NCBI GenBank assembly: GCA_018701215.1
Contig: JABIWH010000018.1
Location: 1 to 64,000 of the forward strand
Source: Rhodospirillaceae bacterium
Lineage (GTDB): Bacteria > Pseudomonadota > Alphaproteobacteria > GCA-2731375
Length of the DNA: 64,000 bases
Direction of reading: 5' to 3'
In this document: positions 43,659-52,621 of the stretch, piece by piece
How the letters are laid out: each line of letters opens with the position of its first letter
Position numbering within the stretch: the stretch's first letter is position 1
Made by a program: the position numbers and the translations under genes
The notes under the pieces: generated by a model
The model's input: the letters and a program-made list of their open reading frames with translations, nothing else
Databases searched by the model: none
Told to the model about the DNA's origin: nothing

Positions 43659-44679
43659 GGTGGCAGGAAACCACGTGGTCGGGGCCGAATTGCTTTAGCT
43701 GCGGCACTTCCACCTTGCAGCGTTCCTCGGCATAGGGGCAGCGGGTGTGGAAATGACAGCCCGGCGGCGGCTTGATTGGACTGGGAACATCGCCTTGTAG
43801 AATTGTCTTCTTGCGCTTGATCGTGGGATCAGGAACGGGCACCGCCGACAGCAACGCCTCGGTATAGGGATGCTGCGGATTGGTAAACAGGGTTTTCTTG
43901 TCGGTGTATTCGACGATCTTGCCCAGATACATCACCGCGATGCGATGGCTGATATGTTCGACCACGGCCAGATCATGGGCAATAAACAGATATGACAGGT
44001 TCAACTCCGCCTGCAGATCCATCAGCAGATTTATCACCTGGGCCTGGATCGAGACGTCCAAGGCCGAGACCGGCTCGTCACCGATGATCACACTTGGATT
44101 CAAGGCCAGTGCCCGGGCGATGCCGATGCGCTGGCGTTGACCGCCGGAAAATTCGTGCGGGAAGCTTTCCAATTGCGCCTTGCGCAAGCCAACGCGTTCG
44201 AACAATTCCGCCACGCGCTCTTTACGCTCGGCCGGGGTGCCAATGCCATGGACGCGCAGCATTTCCTCGACGATGCCGCCAGCCGTCATGCGCGGGTTCA
44301 GCGAAGAATAAGGATCCTGGAAAATAATCTGCATTTCGCGCCGAACGGGACGCATCTCCGTCTTGCTCAAATGCGTGATATCACGGCCATTCAGCTTGAT
44401 GCTGCCGTCGGTCGGATCCAGCAAACGCAAAACCGTGCGGCCAACGGTCGACTTACCGCAACCGCTTTCCCCGACCAAGCCCAGAGTTTCGCCCTGGTTG
44501 ATGTGAAAGCTGACACCGTCAACGGCATAGACCTTGGATTGATCACGCGAAAACAATCCCTTGGCGAGGGGAAAGTGTTTCTTCAGATCGCTGACTTCCA
44601 ACAATGGCGGCTGGGGCGGCTGGGGCGGCTTGCCATTGCTGGTCGATACATCAGTGGATATTTGGGATGAATCAGTCAT
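43651..44679 (-). CDS. dppF: oligopeptide/dipeptide ABC transporter ATP-binding protein (DppF/OppF type)
   Basis: A 342-residue ATPase with Walker A GESGCGKSTVGRTVLRLLDP, signature FSGGQRQRIGIARALAL and Walker B VIIGDEPVSALD. The C-terminal oligo_HPY segment has PPPGCHFHTRCPYAEERC, a Cys-rich patch common to Dpp/Opp ATPases. The N-terminus carries a Pro-rich stretch (PPQPPQPP). ATG 44679 has GGAGGT upstream and overlaps the dppD TGA by 8 bases; the longer frame to 44823 lies in dppD. Works with DppD, DppB, DppC and the binding protein. Confidence 0.92.
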   Translation of the reverse strand: MTDSSQISTDVSTSNGKPPQPPQPPLLEVSDLKKHFPLAKGLFSRDQSKVYAVDGVSFHINQGETLGLVGESGCGKSTVGRTVLRLLDPTDGSIKLNGRDITHLSKTEMRPVRREMQIIFQDPYSSLNPRMTAGGIVEEMLRVHGIGTPAERKERVAELFERVGLRKAQLESFPHEFSGGQRQRIGIARALALNPSVIIGDEPVSALDVSIQAQVINLLMDLQAELNLSYLFIAHDLAVVEHISHRIAVMYLGKIVEYTDKKTLFTNPQHPYTEALLSAVPVPDPTIKRKKTILQGDVPSPIKPPPGCHFHTRCPYAEERCKVEVPQLKQFGPDHVVSCHLR

Positions 44680-45751
44680 TCTGACCTCCATACAATCTGT
44701 CAGAATGCCAACAGGCGGCCCAATGTCCGGGCCGTTTTTCTTCATAGGGCGGGTATTCCGCACGACAGTGGTCATCGGCGAATTTGCAGCGCGGTGCAAA
44801 GACGCAACCCGGCGGCAAGTCATTCAACGGCGGCACGATGCCGGGGATCTCCTCCAACCGTTCAGCCAGATGATCGCCACTGCCCTGTTCCACGCCGCTC
44901 ATGATTTCAAGCTGCGGCACCGAGGCCATCAGGCCATGGGTGTAGGGGTGCATGGGTTCGGCGAACAGAGGCTCCACATCCGCTTCTTCCACCTTGCGGC
45001 CGGCATACATCACCACCACCCGCCGCGCGGTTTCCGCGATGACACCCAGATCATGGGTAATCAGGATCACCGCCGTGCCCAGTTCCTCTTGCAGCTGCAC
45101 GATCAGATCCAGGATCTGCGCCTGAATGGTCACGTCCAGTGCCGTGGTCGGCTCGTCCGCGATCAGGACTTTCGGGTTGCAGGCCAGGGCCATGGCAATC
45201 ATTGCCCGCTGCCGCATGCCGCCCGACAGCTGGTGTGGATACTCCTTGGCACGCTGCGCCGGTTCCGGGATCTTGACCAGATCCAGCATCTCCACCGCCC
45301 GTTCCAGGGCCCTGGCCTTGGAATAATCCTGATGCAGGATCAAGGCCTCGGCGATTTGATAACCGATGGTCAGAACCGGGTTGAGCGAGGTCATCGGCTC
45401 CTGAAAAATCATCGAGATATCGTTGCCACGGATACCCCGCATCTCTTCCTCGCTCAAGGCCAGAAGGTCCGTGCCATCCAGCTTTACCGAGCCGCCAATA
45501 ATCCGGCCGGGAGGTTCGGGCACCAGACGCATAACGGAAAGGGCGGTGATGCTTTTACCGCAGCCGGATTCACCGACAATGCCCAGGGTCTCGCCCTTGC
45601 GCAGATTGAACGAGACGCCGTCCACCGCCTTGACCGTGCCTTGTCTGGTGAAAAAGTACGTCTGCAGCCCTTCCACTTCCAAGGCGATTTGATCGTCTTG
45701 GGGCGCAACCCGCGCCGAAGGATCAAGATCATTGTTTGCTAGATCTGTCAT
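44672..45751 (-). CDS. dppD: peptide ABC transporter ATP-binding protein (DppD/OppD type)
   Basis: A 359-residue ATPase: Walker A GESGCGKSITALSVMRL, signature LSGGMRQRAMIAMALAC, Walker B VLIADEPTTALD, and the C-terminal LPPGCVFAPRCKFADDHC patch. Second nucleotide-binding subunit of the importer. It starts 11 bases after the dppC stop. Confidence 0.92.
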   Translation of the reverse strand: MTDLANNDLDPSARVAPQDDQIALEVEGLQTYFFTRQGTVKAVDGVSFNLRKGETLGIVGESGCGKSITALSVMRLVPEPPGRIIGGSVKLDGTDLLALSEEEMRGIRGNDISMIFQEPMTSLNPVLTIGYQIAEALILHQDYSKARALERAVEMLDLVKIPEPAQRAKEYPHQLSGGMRQRAMIAMALACNPKVLIADEPTTALDVTIQAQILDLIVQLQEELGTAVILITHDLGVIAETARRVVVMYAGRKVEEADVEPLFAEPMHPYTHGLMASVPQLEIMSGVEQGSGDHLAERLEEIPGIVPPLNDLPPGCVFAPRCKFADDHCRAEYPPYEEKRPGHWAACWHSDRLYGGQND

Positions 45752-45762
45752 GCTGCTACTGC

Positions 45763-46656
45763 CTAACTACGCTGTCTTGGGTCGAGAATATCGCGCAGGG
45801 CATCACCAAACAGATTGGCGCCAAACACGGCCATCGAAATTGCCAAGCCAGGAAAGATCACCAGCCAGGGCGCGACACGAACATACTCGGCGGCTGATTC
45901 CGACAGCATGCGGCCCCAGGACGGATGCGGCTCCGGCACGCCAAGTCCGAGGAAGGACAGCGAAGCCTCGACAAGAATGGCAGCGCCAAGCTGGGCCGTG
46001 AACAAGACGATCAAGGGTGCCAGGATATTTGGTAGCACATGGCGCAGCGCGACGCGCATTTCGCTCATCCCCGCGGCGCGGGCCGCCTCGACAAACGGCA
46101 TCTCGCGTAACGACAGGGTGGAGGAACGCACCACCCGGGCCACATTTGGTACCAGCGGAATGGAAATGGCGATAATCGTATTCTCCAACGATGGCCCCAA
46201 CGAGGCCGCCATCACCAGGGCCAGCACCAACAATGGCAGTGCCTGCATGATATCGATCAGGCGCTGCATGAGCAGGTCGAACCAGCCCATGAGGTACCCC
46301 GACATCAAGCCGATGAATACGCCAATAAAGCCGCCCAGCATGATGGACGCGACCCCCACCGTCAGCGAGATCCGGGCGCCATGGATGATCCGGCTGTACA
46401 TATCCCGCCCCATCATGTCGGCGCCCATGACAAACTCGGCATTCGGCGCCGATAGCGAGGCCCTGGCCCTGGTCTGTAGCGGGTCGTGCGGCGCAAGAAC
46501 GTCGGCGAAGATTGCCGAGAATATAAAAATCACCATGATCACCGCACCGATGGCGCCCAGGGGATAGCGGCGGGCATAGAAAAGCGTCTTGTCCCAGCGG
46601 CTCGAGACATGCGCGCCGGCTTTGACCAGTTCAGCTTGATGGTCGATATCAGCCAT
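45763..46656 (-). CDS. dppC: peptide ABC transporter permease (DppC type)
   Basis: A 297-residue inner-membrane subunit. The N-terminal part has one helix after residue 30 followed by the OppC-type HDPLQTRARASL stretch. The inner loop EAARAAGMSEMRVALRHVLPN is the EAA motif that contacts the ATPases. ATG 46656 has GGGGAA 8 bases upstream. It lies 41 bases after dppB. Confidence 0.92.
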   Translation of the reverse strand: MADIDHQAELVKAGAHVSSRWDKTLFYARRYPLGAIGAVIMVIFIFSAIFADVLAPHDPLQTRARASLSAPNAEFVMGADMMGRDMYSRIIHGARISLTVGVASIMLGGFIGVFIGLMSGYLMGWFDLLMQRLIDIMQALPLLVLALVMAASLGPSLENTIIAISIPLVPNVARVVRSSTLSLREMPFVEAARAAGMSEMRVALRHVLPNILAPLIVLFTAQLGAAILVEASLSFLGLGVPEPHPSWGRMLSESAAEYVRVAPWLVIFPGLAISMAVFGANLFGDALRDILDPRQRS

Positions 46657-46697
46657 TCTCTCTGTTCCCCGCCAAAGCCATCAAATTCAGGAATTTT

Positions 46698-47645
46698 CTA
46701 GTCGGCATATTTGATCCTCGGGTCTAAAACCGCGTACAACAGATCGACCGCAAAATTGATCAACACCGTAACCAAGGCGATTAGCATGACCAGGTTCTGC
46801 ACGATCGGGTAATCCCGCATCAAAATCGCCTCGACCAGGAAATGCGCCACGCCTGGAATATTGAAAACGGTCTCGGTAATAATCAGGCCGCCGATCAGGA
46901 ATGCCGCCTCGATACCGATGATCGTCGTTACTGGCAGCACCGCGTTCTTCAAGGCGTGATGATAGTTGATGGAATTTTCCGAGGCGCCCTTGGACCGCGC
47001 CGTGCGGATATAGTCCTGGCGCATGACCTCCAGCATGGATGACCGCGTCAGCCGCATGATCAGGGCGGAGGATCTGAAGCCCACCGCCGCCGCCGGTATG
47101 GAATACAGCAGCAGTTCATCCCACAGGTTTTCCGGCGGGTCCATATAGATCGGGATATCGCCAAAGTACGTCACGCAGAACATTAATATCAGCAGCGCCA
47201 GCCAGAATGACGGCAGGGACAGGCCGCTCAACGAGATAACCCGCAGAGTGTAATCAAGCCCCGTGTCCTGCTTCACGGCGCAGATCACGCCCAGGGGCAG
47301 CCCGAACAGGACGGAGAAACCCAGGGCCAGGGCCGCCAGCTTCGCGGTAATGGGAATGCGGGGACCCAGTTCATCGACCGCCGGCATTTCAGAGACGAAG
47401 GAAAACCCCAGGTCCCAGACCAACAGGCCCTTGATCCAATGGTAATATTGCACCGGAATTGGCAGATCCAGGCCGAGTTCTTTTTCGATCTGCGCCTTTT
47501 CCGCCGGGTCAACGAAGCCGGCGGAATCGAACATGATATCGGCGATATTGCCCGGCATCAGCCGCAGCAGCACGAAGATGATGATGGAAATCCCGATCAA
47601 TGTCAGGACCATCAACAAGAAGCGTTTCACTAAGTATGAGCCCAA
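46698..47645 (-). CDS. dppB: peptide ABC transporter permease (DppB type)
   Basis: A 315-residue permease with a first helix at residues 8-30 (LLMVLTLIGISIIIFVLLRL), the family phrase RLMPGNIADIM and the EAA loop DYIRTARSKGASENSINYHHALKN. The start is a TTG at 47645, preceded by GGGCGGAA; no better ATG lies upstream of the first helix. It is separated from the binding-protein gene by a strong hairpin. Confidence 0.9.
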   Translation of the reverse strand: MGSYLVKRFLLMVLTLIGISIIIFVLLRLMPGNIADIMFDSAGFVDPAEKAQIEKELGLDLPIPVQYYHWIKGLLVWDLGFSFVSEMPAVDELGPRIPITAKLAALALGFSVLFGLPLGVICAVKQDTGLDYTLRVISLSGLSLPSFWLALLILMFCVTYFGDIPIYMDPPENLWDELLLYSIPAAAVGFRSSALIMRLTRSSMLEVMRQDYIRTARSKGASENSINYHHALKNAVLPVTTIIGIEAAFLIGGLIITETVFNIPGVAHFLVEAILMRDYPIVQNLVMLIALVTVLINFAVDLLYAVLDPRIKYAD

Positions 47646-47711
47646 CGTTTATTCCGCCCGTCCTTGGTCTTGCCGCGCCAAAAAAATGCCTTAAAAAAAT
47701 TGTCGGAATAC

Positions 47712-47770
47712 TTGGCCAACCGGGGCGCCGCCACAAACTTATCCGTGGCGCCGCCCCGGCTCTTGGCCAA
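47712..47770 (-). terminator. strong intra-operon hairpin between dppA and dppB
   Basis: Two arms (47712-47734 and 47745-47770) pair over about 22 base pairs (TTGGCCAA plus CCGGGGCGCCGCCAC against its near-complement) with one mismatch, a 3-base bulge and a 10-base loop. On the minus strand a T-run follows only after a further 12 bases. It probably protects the binding-protein mRNA end and lets only part of transcription reach dppB, the usual arrangement for abundant binding proteins. Confidence 0.6.
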
Positions 47771-47782
47771 AAAGGCTGGGAC

Positions 47783-49381
47783 TTACTTGTCCAGCCAGAC
47801 GTCTTCCATGCGCCAGTTGTTATAAATACTGTTCACATGAGTTACGAAGCCTTTGACATACGGCTGCCAGCACTGCGCTGCCTTGCCGTGCATGATCATC
47901 GGCCGGGCCGCATCTTCCTGCAGCTTCTTGTCGATCTCCCAAACCAGCTTCTTACGCGCTGCCTGGTCTTCCATCATGGATTGCTTCTCGAACAAAGCCT
48001 CCATTTCCGGCTTGCAGTAGCCCGTGTAGTTGCGCTGCGAACCGCAGGAGTAGTTCTCATAGAAGTTGGCGTCCGGATCATCCACGCCGATACCAGTCAG
48101 GTTCAGGCCGACCATGTAGTCCTTGCGGGCCACCTTGGCATGCCAGTTACTGGTTTCCACCGTATCCAGGGTGGCGTCGATGTAGATCTCCTTCATGTGA
48201 TCAATCAGGATCACCGCCGGGTCACGATAGACCGCGATGTTGCGGGTCGAGACCTTGACCTTCAGCTTGTTGTCCGGGCCATAGCCGAGACTTTCCATGA
48301 TCTTCCGCGCCTTGGCCCGGTTGCCGGCTACGTCCGAACTATAACCAGCCACGGTCTTCAGGAACTCCGGAGGCATGCCCCAGACACCCGACGGCGGCGG
48401 CATCATCGCCCCGCCCTGGACGTTCTGACCTTCGCTCAGAATGTCGATGAAGGCCTTACGGTCCATCGTCATGACCATCGCCTTGCGGATCTTGGCGTTG
48501 TCAAATGGCGGCTTGAACTGGTTGACGATGAGATTGAAGGAAACGTTCGTGGTCACCAATTCACAAATCGCATGTGGCGCCTGCGCCTTCACGTCCTTCA
48601 GCAGCGGAATGGTCACATCCACATTAAAGGTGAAGTCGAATTTGCCCGCGACAAAGGCCAGAACCCGTGTCGAACGGCTTTTGATAATGGTCCAATTGAT
48701 GCCGTCAAGATGGGGCAGGCCCTTTTTCCAGTAGTTCTGGTTCTTGACGAATTTCACATGCTCGTTCTGTTTCAGGCTGACGAATTTGAACGGCCCGGTG
48801 CCGATGGGATGGGTGCGCATCTTCTTGGGCGATACGTGGCAGGGATAGACCGGCGAATAGCCGCCCGCCAGCAATGCCACGAACGCGGGCTGCTTGCGTT
48901 TCAGATGGAAGGTCGCCTGGTAATCGTTATCGGCGGTGACCTTGTCCAGGTTCTTGTACCAGGATTTGCGCGGGTTCTTGCGCAGCTTGGCCTTGCCTAC
49001 GCCCTTTACTAGGTTCCAGGTGCAGACCACGTCCTTAGCCGTGAAGGGTTTGCCGTCGTGGAACGTCACGCCCTTGCGCAGGTTAAAGGTCAGCTTGGTC
49101 TTGTCGCCGTTCCAGGACCACTTGGTGGCCAGATCGGGGACGATGGTGTCCAGGCTTTCGACTGCCTTGGCTTGATCATACATGATCAGATTGTTGAACA
49201 CGCCCATATAAGGCGCGACGGTTGAGTTCGTGGCTTCTTCATGGATCGAGCCACTGGGTGGGGTGCCACGGTGGTAGGCTTTTAAGACGCCACCGTTTTT
49301 TTGCGCCATGGCCGCCTCGGCGCTGAGCATCAGCCCAACCATCGAAACCGCGGACGCAATTGTAAAGAGTTTACGCTGCAT
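47783..49381 (-). CDS. dppA: periplasmic peptide-binding protein of the ABC importer
   Basis: A 532-residue solute-binding protein family 5 member. The signal peptide is MQRKLFTIASAVSMVGLMLS... with cleavage after AMAQ. The family block WSWNGDKTKLTFNLRKGVTFHDGKPFTAKDVV is near residue 90. A late KLVWEIDKKLQEDAARPMIMHG is also typical. ATG 49381 has GGGAGGA upstream. It feeds DppB/DppC; the ligand could be peptides, opines or other amides, which sequence alone cannot settle. First gene of the operon. Confidence 0.9.
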   Translation of the reverse strand: MQRKLFTIASAVSMVGLMLSAEAAMAQKNGGVLKAYHRGTPPSGSIHEEATNSTVAPYMGVFNNLIMYDQAKAVESLDTIVPDLATKWSWNGDKTKLTFNLRKGVTFHDGKPFTAKDVVCTWNLVKGVGKAKLRKNPRKSWYKNLDKVTADNDYQATFHLKRKQPAFVALLAGGYSPVYPCHVSPKKMRTHPIGTGPFKFVSLKQNEHVKFVKNQNYWKKGLPHLDGINWTIIKSRSTRVLAFVAGKFDFTFNVDVTIPLLKDVKAQAPHAICELVTTNVSFNLIVNQFKPPFDNAKIRKAMVMTMDRKAFIDILSEGQNVQGGAMMPPPSGVWGMPPEFLKTVAGYSSDVAGNRAKARKIMESLGYGPDNKLKVKVSTRNIAVYRDPAVILIDHMKEIYIDATLDTVETSNWHAKVARKDYMVGLNLTGIGVDDPDANFYENYSCGSQRNYTGYCKPEMEALFEKQSMMEDQAARKKLVWEIDKKLQEDAARPMIMHGKAAQCWQPYVKGFVTHVNSIYNNWRMEDVWLDK

Positions 49382-49484
49382 TACAGTCCTCCCTTATTGG
49401 TTTTCTAAATTCAAGGAGGAGTATGGGCAAACAATTGGCTTATGCCAAGTGACTCGTTAACCATTTGGTAATTTCACCGCCGCC

Positions 49485-49904
49485 TTAGATCCCCTTGTCG
49501 AGCAGAGCTTTGATCTTCGGCTTGCTGGTTTGCGCCACCAGACGGCCCACTTCCCCGCTCTCCCTTATCATGACCAGGGTGGACTGATAGGGCACCTTGT
49601 ATTGCTTGGCGATGGGCGCATCCCGGTAGGTGTCCCAGTCCACATAGATGAAGGTAATCTTCTCATCATAGGTTTTGTTGGCGCTTCGTAATGCCTTGAT
49701 CGCACGGATCTGGCTGCGGCAGGTGCCTCACCAAGGGGCCGCGAATTCCAACAGCACCGCGCGGCCATCGGCCAGGGCGGATTTCACGGTCTCGGGACTG
49801 TAGGGGGCGGTGTCGCTGTCCGCCTGTGCCGCCGATGGCGCCGCCAATGGCGCCAACAGGGCCGTGACGATGGCGGCCTGCAGAAAAAGTCTACGTAGCA
49901 TCAT
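49485..49904 (-). CDS. thioredoxin-like protein with probable selenocysteine (UGTC active site)
   Basis: Continuous frame of 140 codons from ATG 49904 to TAA, interrupted only by TGA at 49730-49728 (codon 59). A signal peptide (about residues 1-28, RRLFLQAAIVTALLAPLAA) sends it to the periplasm. The thioredoxin fold reads LLEFAAPW-U-GTCRSQIRAI, then the central strand ITFIYVDWDT and cis-Pro region YKVPYQSTLVMI. The UGA is exactly at the first Cys of WCxxC, so selenocysteine is the natural reading. UGA is a normal stop in nearby genes. The gene lies 57 bases after the ccdA-like gene, the usual electron source for such proteins. ATG 49901 is an alternative start. Confidence 0.8.
49701..49718 (-). 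promoter_or_regulatory. candidate SECIS hairpin after the UGA codon
   Basis: Directly downstream of the UGA (49730-49728) the RNA can form a CGCA/UGCG stem (49718-49715 with 49704-49701) around a 10-base loop beginning with G. Bacterial SECIS elements sit in this interval and often have a G at the start of the loop. The loop starts 13 bases after the UGA, a little closer than in E. coli fdhF, and the stem is short, so the assignment is tentative. SelB recognition is not shown. Confidence 0.35.
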
Positions 49905-49961
49905 CAAAATTCCTTGTTACCAACATCATACCAGCGCCAATCCAGCTGCAAACCCAGGGGC

Positions 49962-50699
49962 TCAAACCGAAACGGAGAGATCCTGCAGCCATGCCGGCAG
50001 GATATCAAGCAGCTGGTTTTCCAGCCAGTGATCTACCCCAAACAGAATGCCCATGCCCACTAACAAGAACGTGATGCCCAGGATCGGCTTGGCCTTGCCG
50101 GCCAGCAATCTGAGCGCCCGTTGCCGTTTCACCACCACTTCCCGGGTGCCGAACGCCAGGGCCAGCACGATGGTGGAAACTCCCAACGCGAAGGCGGTCA
50201 TGATGGCGCCGGACCAGATTACGTCCTGGCCTTGCGAGGCCAGGGATATGGCCCCGCCCAGGGTGGGGCCGATACAGGGCGACCAGACCGCCCCCAGCAT
50301 GGCGCCGCCCAGGAACTGTCAGCGCAGCCCAGTATCGGTGCCGGTGCTATCGCCGCTGCTCCCCATGGCGTGCAGGCGGGCATCAGCGGTGGCGGCGAAC
50401 CCGGCGGTGGCGGTGGCAAAGCGCTCGTTCAGGCGCGGGATCAACAACACCAGGCCAAAGCCGATCATCATCCAGGCGCCGATTTTGGTCATCAATCGCT
50501 GGTCAAGGCCGATGGACGATCCCAGCACGATGACGAACAGCCCGACCAGGACGAAAGACAGGCTCAACCCCGCCGCCAGTGCCAACGGGCCCCGGCGGTC
50601 GGCCTGTAACGAGGCCGCCAGGACAATGGGCAGCACCGGCAAGACGCACGGGTTCAAAAGGGTCAACAACCCGGCGATAAAAGCAAAAAACAATTCCAC
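49962..50699 (-). CDS. ccdA: CcdA-type cytochrome c biogenesis/thiol-transfer protein with in-frame UGA
   Basis: One frame of 246 codons from GTG 50699 (GGAG 10 bases upstream) to 49962, interrupted by TGA at 50321-50319 (codon 127). Both family Cys motifs flank it: NPCVLPVLP (C18, helix 1) and WSPCIGPTLGGA (C142). About six helices match CcdA/DsbD membrane domains that carry electrons from cytoplasmic thioredoxin to periplasmic partners, here probably the adjacent thioredoxin-like protein. The UGA lies in the loop before the second Cys helix (TGLR-UGA-QFLGG), where I recall Gly rather than Cys. It may be Sec, a pseudogene or a base error. Confidence 0.7.
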
Positions 50700-50842
50700 G
50701 AGCGAACCACTCCATGTCCCTGCGGGTCAACTTATCGAGGCTCGATATCACGGCTATTGCCCAGGCGACAACATGGCGCCGGTCACGATAGCGTGTCCCA
50801 TCAACGTTGCGCCAAGGCCGGCGGGACGACTACAATCCCGCC

Positions 50843-51448
50843 ATGTCCTCAGCAAACCGTCAACTCGCCGCCATTGTGATCGCCCACACGGTCGGCGCCC
50901 ACGAACGTAGCGGCGAACTGTTGCAGGACATCTTCAGGCCGTACCTGAAGCAGTACAACGGCCGCCTGCTCAAAGCCGGGGACGATCGTCTCGTGCTGGC
51001 CTTCACCTCCGCCGTGGCGGCGGTGAATTTCGCGCTTGATGTCCAGCGGACCCTGCCGATCCACCAAAGCGACTGGCCCCAGGGCCAGCGCCTGCGCTTT
51101 CGCCTTGGCATAAATCTGGGCGATATCGTCGTCGACGGTGATGCTGTCCACGGCGACGGTGTCGACGTGGCAGCCGGCCTCGGCGCCCTGGTGGAACCGG
51201 GCGGCATCCTGATCGCGGGCAATGTCCTCAACCAGGTGCGCCGCCGCCTCGATCATGTGGCGTTCGAGGATATGGGGCCGCAAAACGTGGCCAATGGGCC
51301 CGGCCCGGTGTCCAGCTACCGGGTGCTGCTTGATCCCCCCGCCGTTGCCGCGGCGGGCGGCGGCGGCAGGCTCTTGACCGGGCGGCAGCTCGCCCTGGCT
51401 CTGCTGGTCCTGATACTTTTTTCCGGCATGGTGTATTGGAAGCTATAG
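50843..51448 (+). CDS. degenerate class III cyclase-domain protein with C-terminal membrane anchor
   Basis: A 201-residue protein. It keeps the skeleton of class III adenylate/guanylate cyclases (RQLAAIVIAHTVGAHERSGELL, GGRLLKAGDDRLVLAFTSAVAAVNFALDVQ-like, RLGINLGDIVVDGDAVHGDGVDVAAGL, LEPGG-type end). The first metal-binding Asp expected after AAI-x-x is His/Thr here (IAHTVG), so catalysis is doubtful. One helix (about 177-198) anchors the C-terminus. It may bind a nucleotide or regulate. ATG 50843 starts at the conserved strand; it is divergent from the ccdA-like gene. Confidence 0.7.
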   Translation: MSSANRQLAAIVIAHTVGAHERSGELLQDIFRPYLKQYNGRLLKAGDDRLVLAFTSAVAAVNFALDVQRTLPIHQSDWPQGQRLRFRLGINLGDIVVDGDAVHGDGVDVAAGLGALVEPGGILIAGNVLNQVRRRLDHVAFEDMGPQNVANGPGPVSSYRVLLDPPAVAAAGGGGRLLTGRQLALALLVLILFSGMVYWKL

Positions 51449-51582
51449 GGCCGGGCTTAGGGACAGGCTTAGGGGCTGGGCATGCAGACTGCGCCGGAGC
51501 CGTACGTTTCTCCTTGCGCGGCGGGGGGCTATTGTTAGATTGCCCATAAATGTTGCGTAAAAATTGTAGTGAGGAAACGGCA

Positions 51583-52257
51583 ATGGATTTCGAGACGCTG
51601 GTTAAAGAACGCAGAAGCATCCGTGGCTATAAGCCCGACCCGGTGCCAAAAGAAGTCATCGAGGAAATTGTCGAGATCGCCAAGGGCGCGCCGTCCTCGA
51701 TGAATACCCAGCCCTGGTTCCTGCACGTGGTTACCGGCGCGCCGTTGGACCGCATCCGCGAGGGCAATACCGAACGCATGCTGGGCGGCGCCAAGGTCAA
51801 CCGCGAGATCCCGGTGCATGATGCCTACAAGGGCATCCACCGTCAGCGCCAGATCGAAATCGCCATTCAGCTGTTCGAGGCCATGGGTATCGAGCGCGAC
51901 GACAAGGAACGGCGCCAGGATTGGGTGCTGCGCGGCTTTCGCCAGTTCGACGCGCCGGTCTCCATCGTTCTGGCCTATGACAGCAGCCTGGAGCCGGCCA
52001 CCATCAGCCATTTTGACCTGGGCGCCATCGTCTACGGCCTGACCCTGGCCGCCTGGACCCGCGGCCTGGGCACGGTGATCAACGGCCAGGGCATCATGCA
52101 GTCGGACGTGGTGCGCGAGCACGCCAAGATCCCCGACTGGCAAACCATCATGACCTGCGTCGCCATGGGCTACCCGGACGAAGATTTCTCCGCCAACAAG
52201 GTAAAATCCCGGCGCACGCCAAACGACGAGATCATCAGCTACGTCGGTTTCGAATAA
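51583..52257 (+). CDS. nitroreductase-family flavoprotein
   Basis: A 224-residue FMN enzyme: ETLVKERRSIRGYKPDPVP, then AKGAPSSMNTQPWFLHV for flavin contacts, LGAIVYGLTLAAWTRGLGTV and the late MGYPDEDFSANK. ATG 51583 has GAGGAAAC 4-8 bases upstream, which decides against ATG 51550. It is a monocistronic gene by spacing. Members reduce nitroaromatics, quinones or enones; the natural substrate is unknown. Confidence 0.88.
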   Translation: MDFETLVKERRSIRGYKPDPVPKEVIEEIVEIAKGAPSSMNTQPWFLHVVTGAPLDRIREGNTERMLGGAKVNREIPVHDAYKGIHRQRQIEIAIQLFEAMGIERDDKERRQDWVLRGFRQFDAPVSIVLAYDSSLEPATISHFDLGAIVYGLTLAAWTRGLGTVINGQGIMQSDVVREHAKIPDWQTIMTCVAMGYPDEDFSANKVKSRRTPNDEIISYVGFE

Positions 52258-52321
52258 GGCGACGTTAGATCGCGCGGGATCGCGCCAGCGGTCCCAGGGG
52301 CGAAATTTGCAGCCAGTTGTT

Positions 52322-52361
52322 GGGGCTGTTCCCGATAACTTTGCTTATCGGGAACGGCCCC
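52322..52361 (+). terminator. hairpin after the nitroreductase gene
   Basis: GGGGCTGTTCCCGATAA pairs with TTATCGGGAACGGCCCC around a 6-base loop, a long near-perfect stem 64 bases after the stop. No T-run follows, so it may be a dispersed palindrome or a protective 3' hairpin rather than an intrinsic terminator. Confidence 0.5.
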
Positions 52362-52452
52362 TTGCCGCCTGGTATTAATCTATGGGCGCGCCGTGACAGG
52401 GTGGCCGGGCATATTAGCCCGGCTTATTGTCGGATCGCCGCCTGTTGGCCCT

Positions 52453-52546
52453 GGATGCCCGGATCAAGTCCGGGCATGACATTTTAGCGGAATTCAGCCA
52501 AAGCCTTTCCCACTTCGTCATTGCCGGGCTTGACCCGGCAATCCAG
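52453..52546. repeat. pair of dispersed palindromic repeats in inverted orientation
   Basis: Copy one (52453-52481) reads GGATGCCCGGATCAAG..., copy two (52516-52546) reads as its inverted relative, each a palindrome built on GCCCGG-xTCAAG-xCCGGGC with a TGAC end. From memory these elements are common between genes of Rhodospirillales and Rhizobiales. They mark the left side of the HEPN island. The rest of 52258-52621 holds no gene I can support. Confidence 0.7.
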
Positions 52547-52621
52547 GGCAACCAAATCAAATGCTTGCAGCCCTGGCTCACCCGGGGCTCCCGGGGGTCT
52601 CCGCGTCATTCCGCCCAAGTG

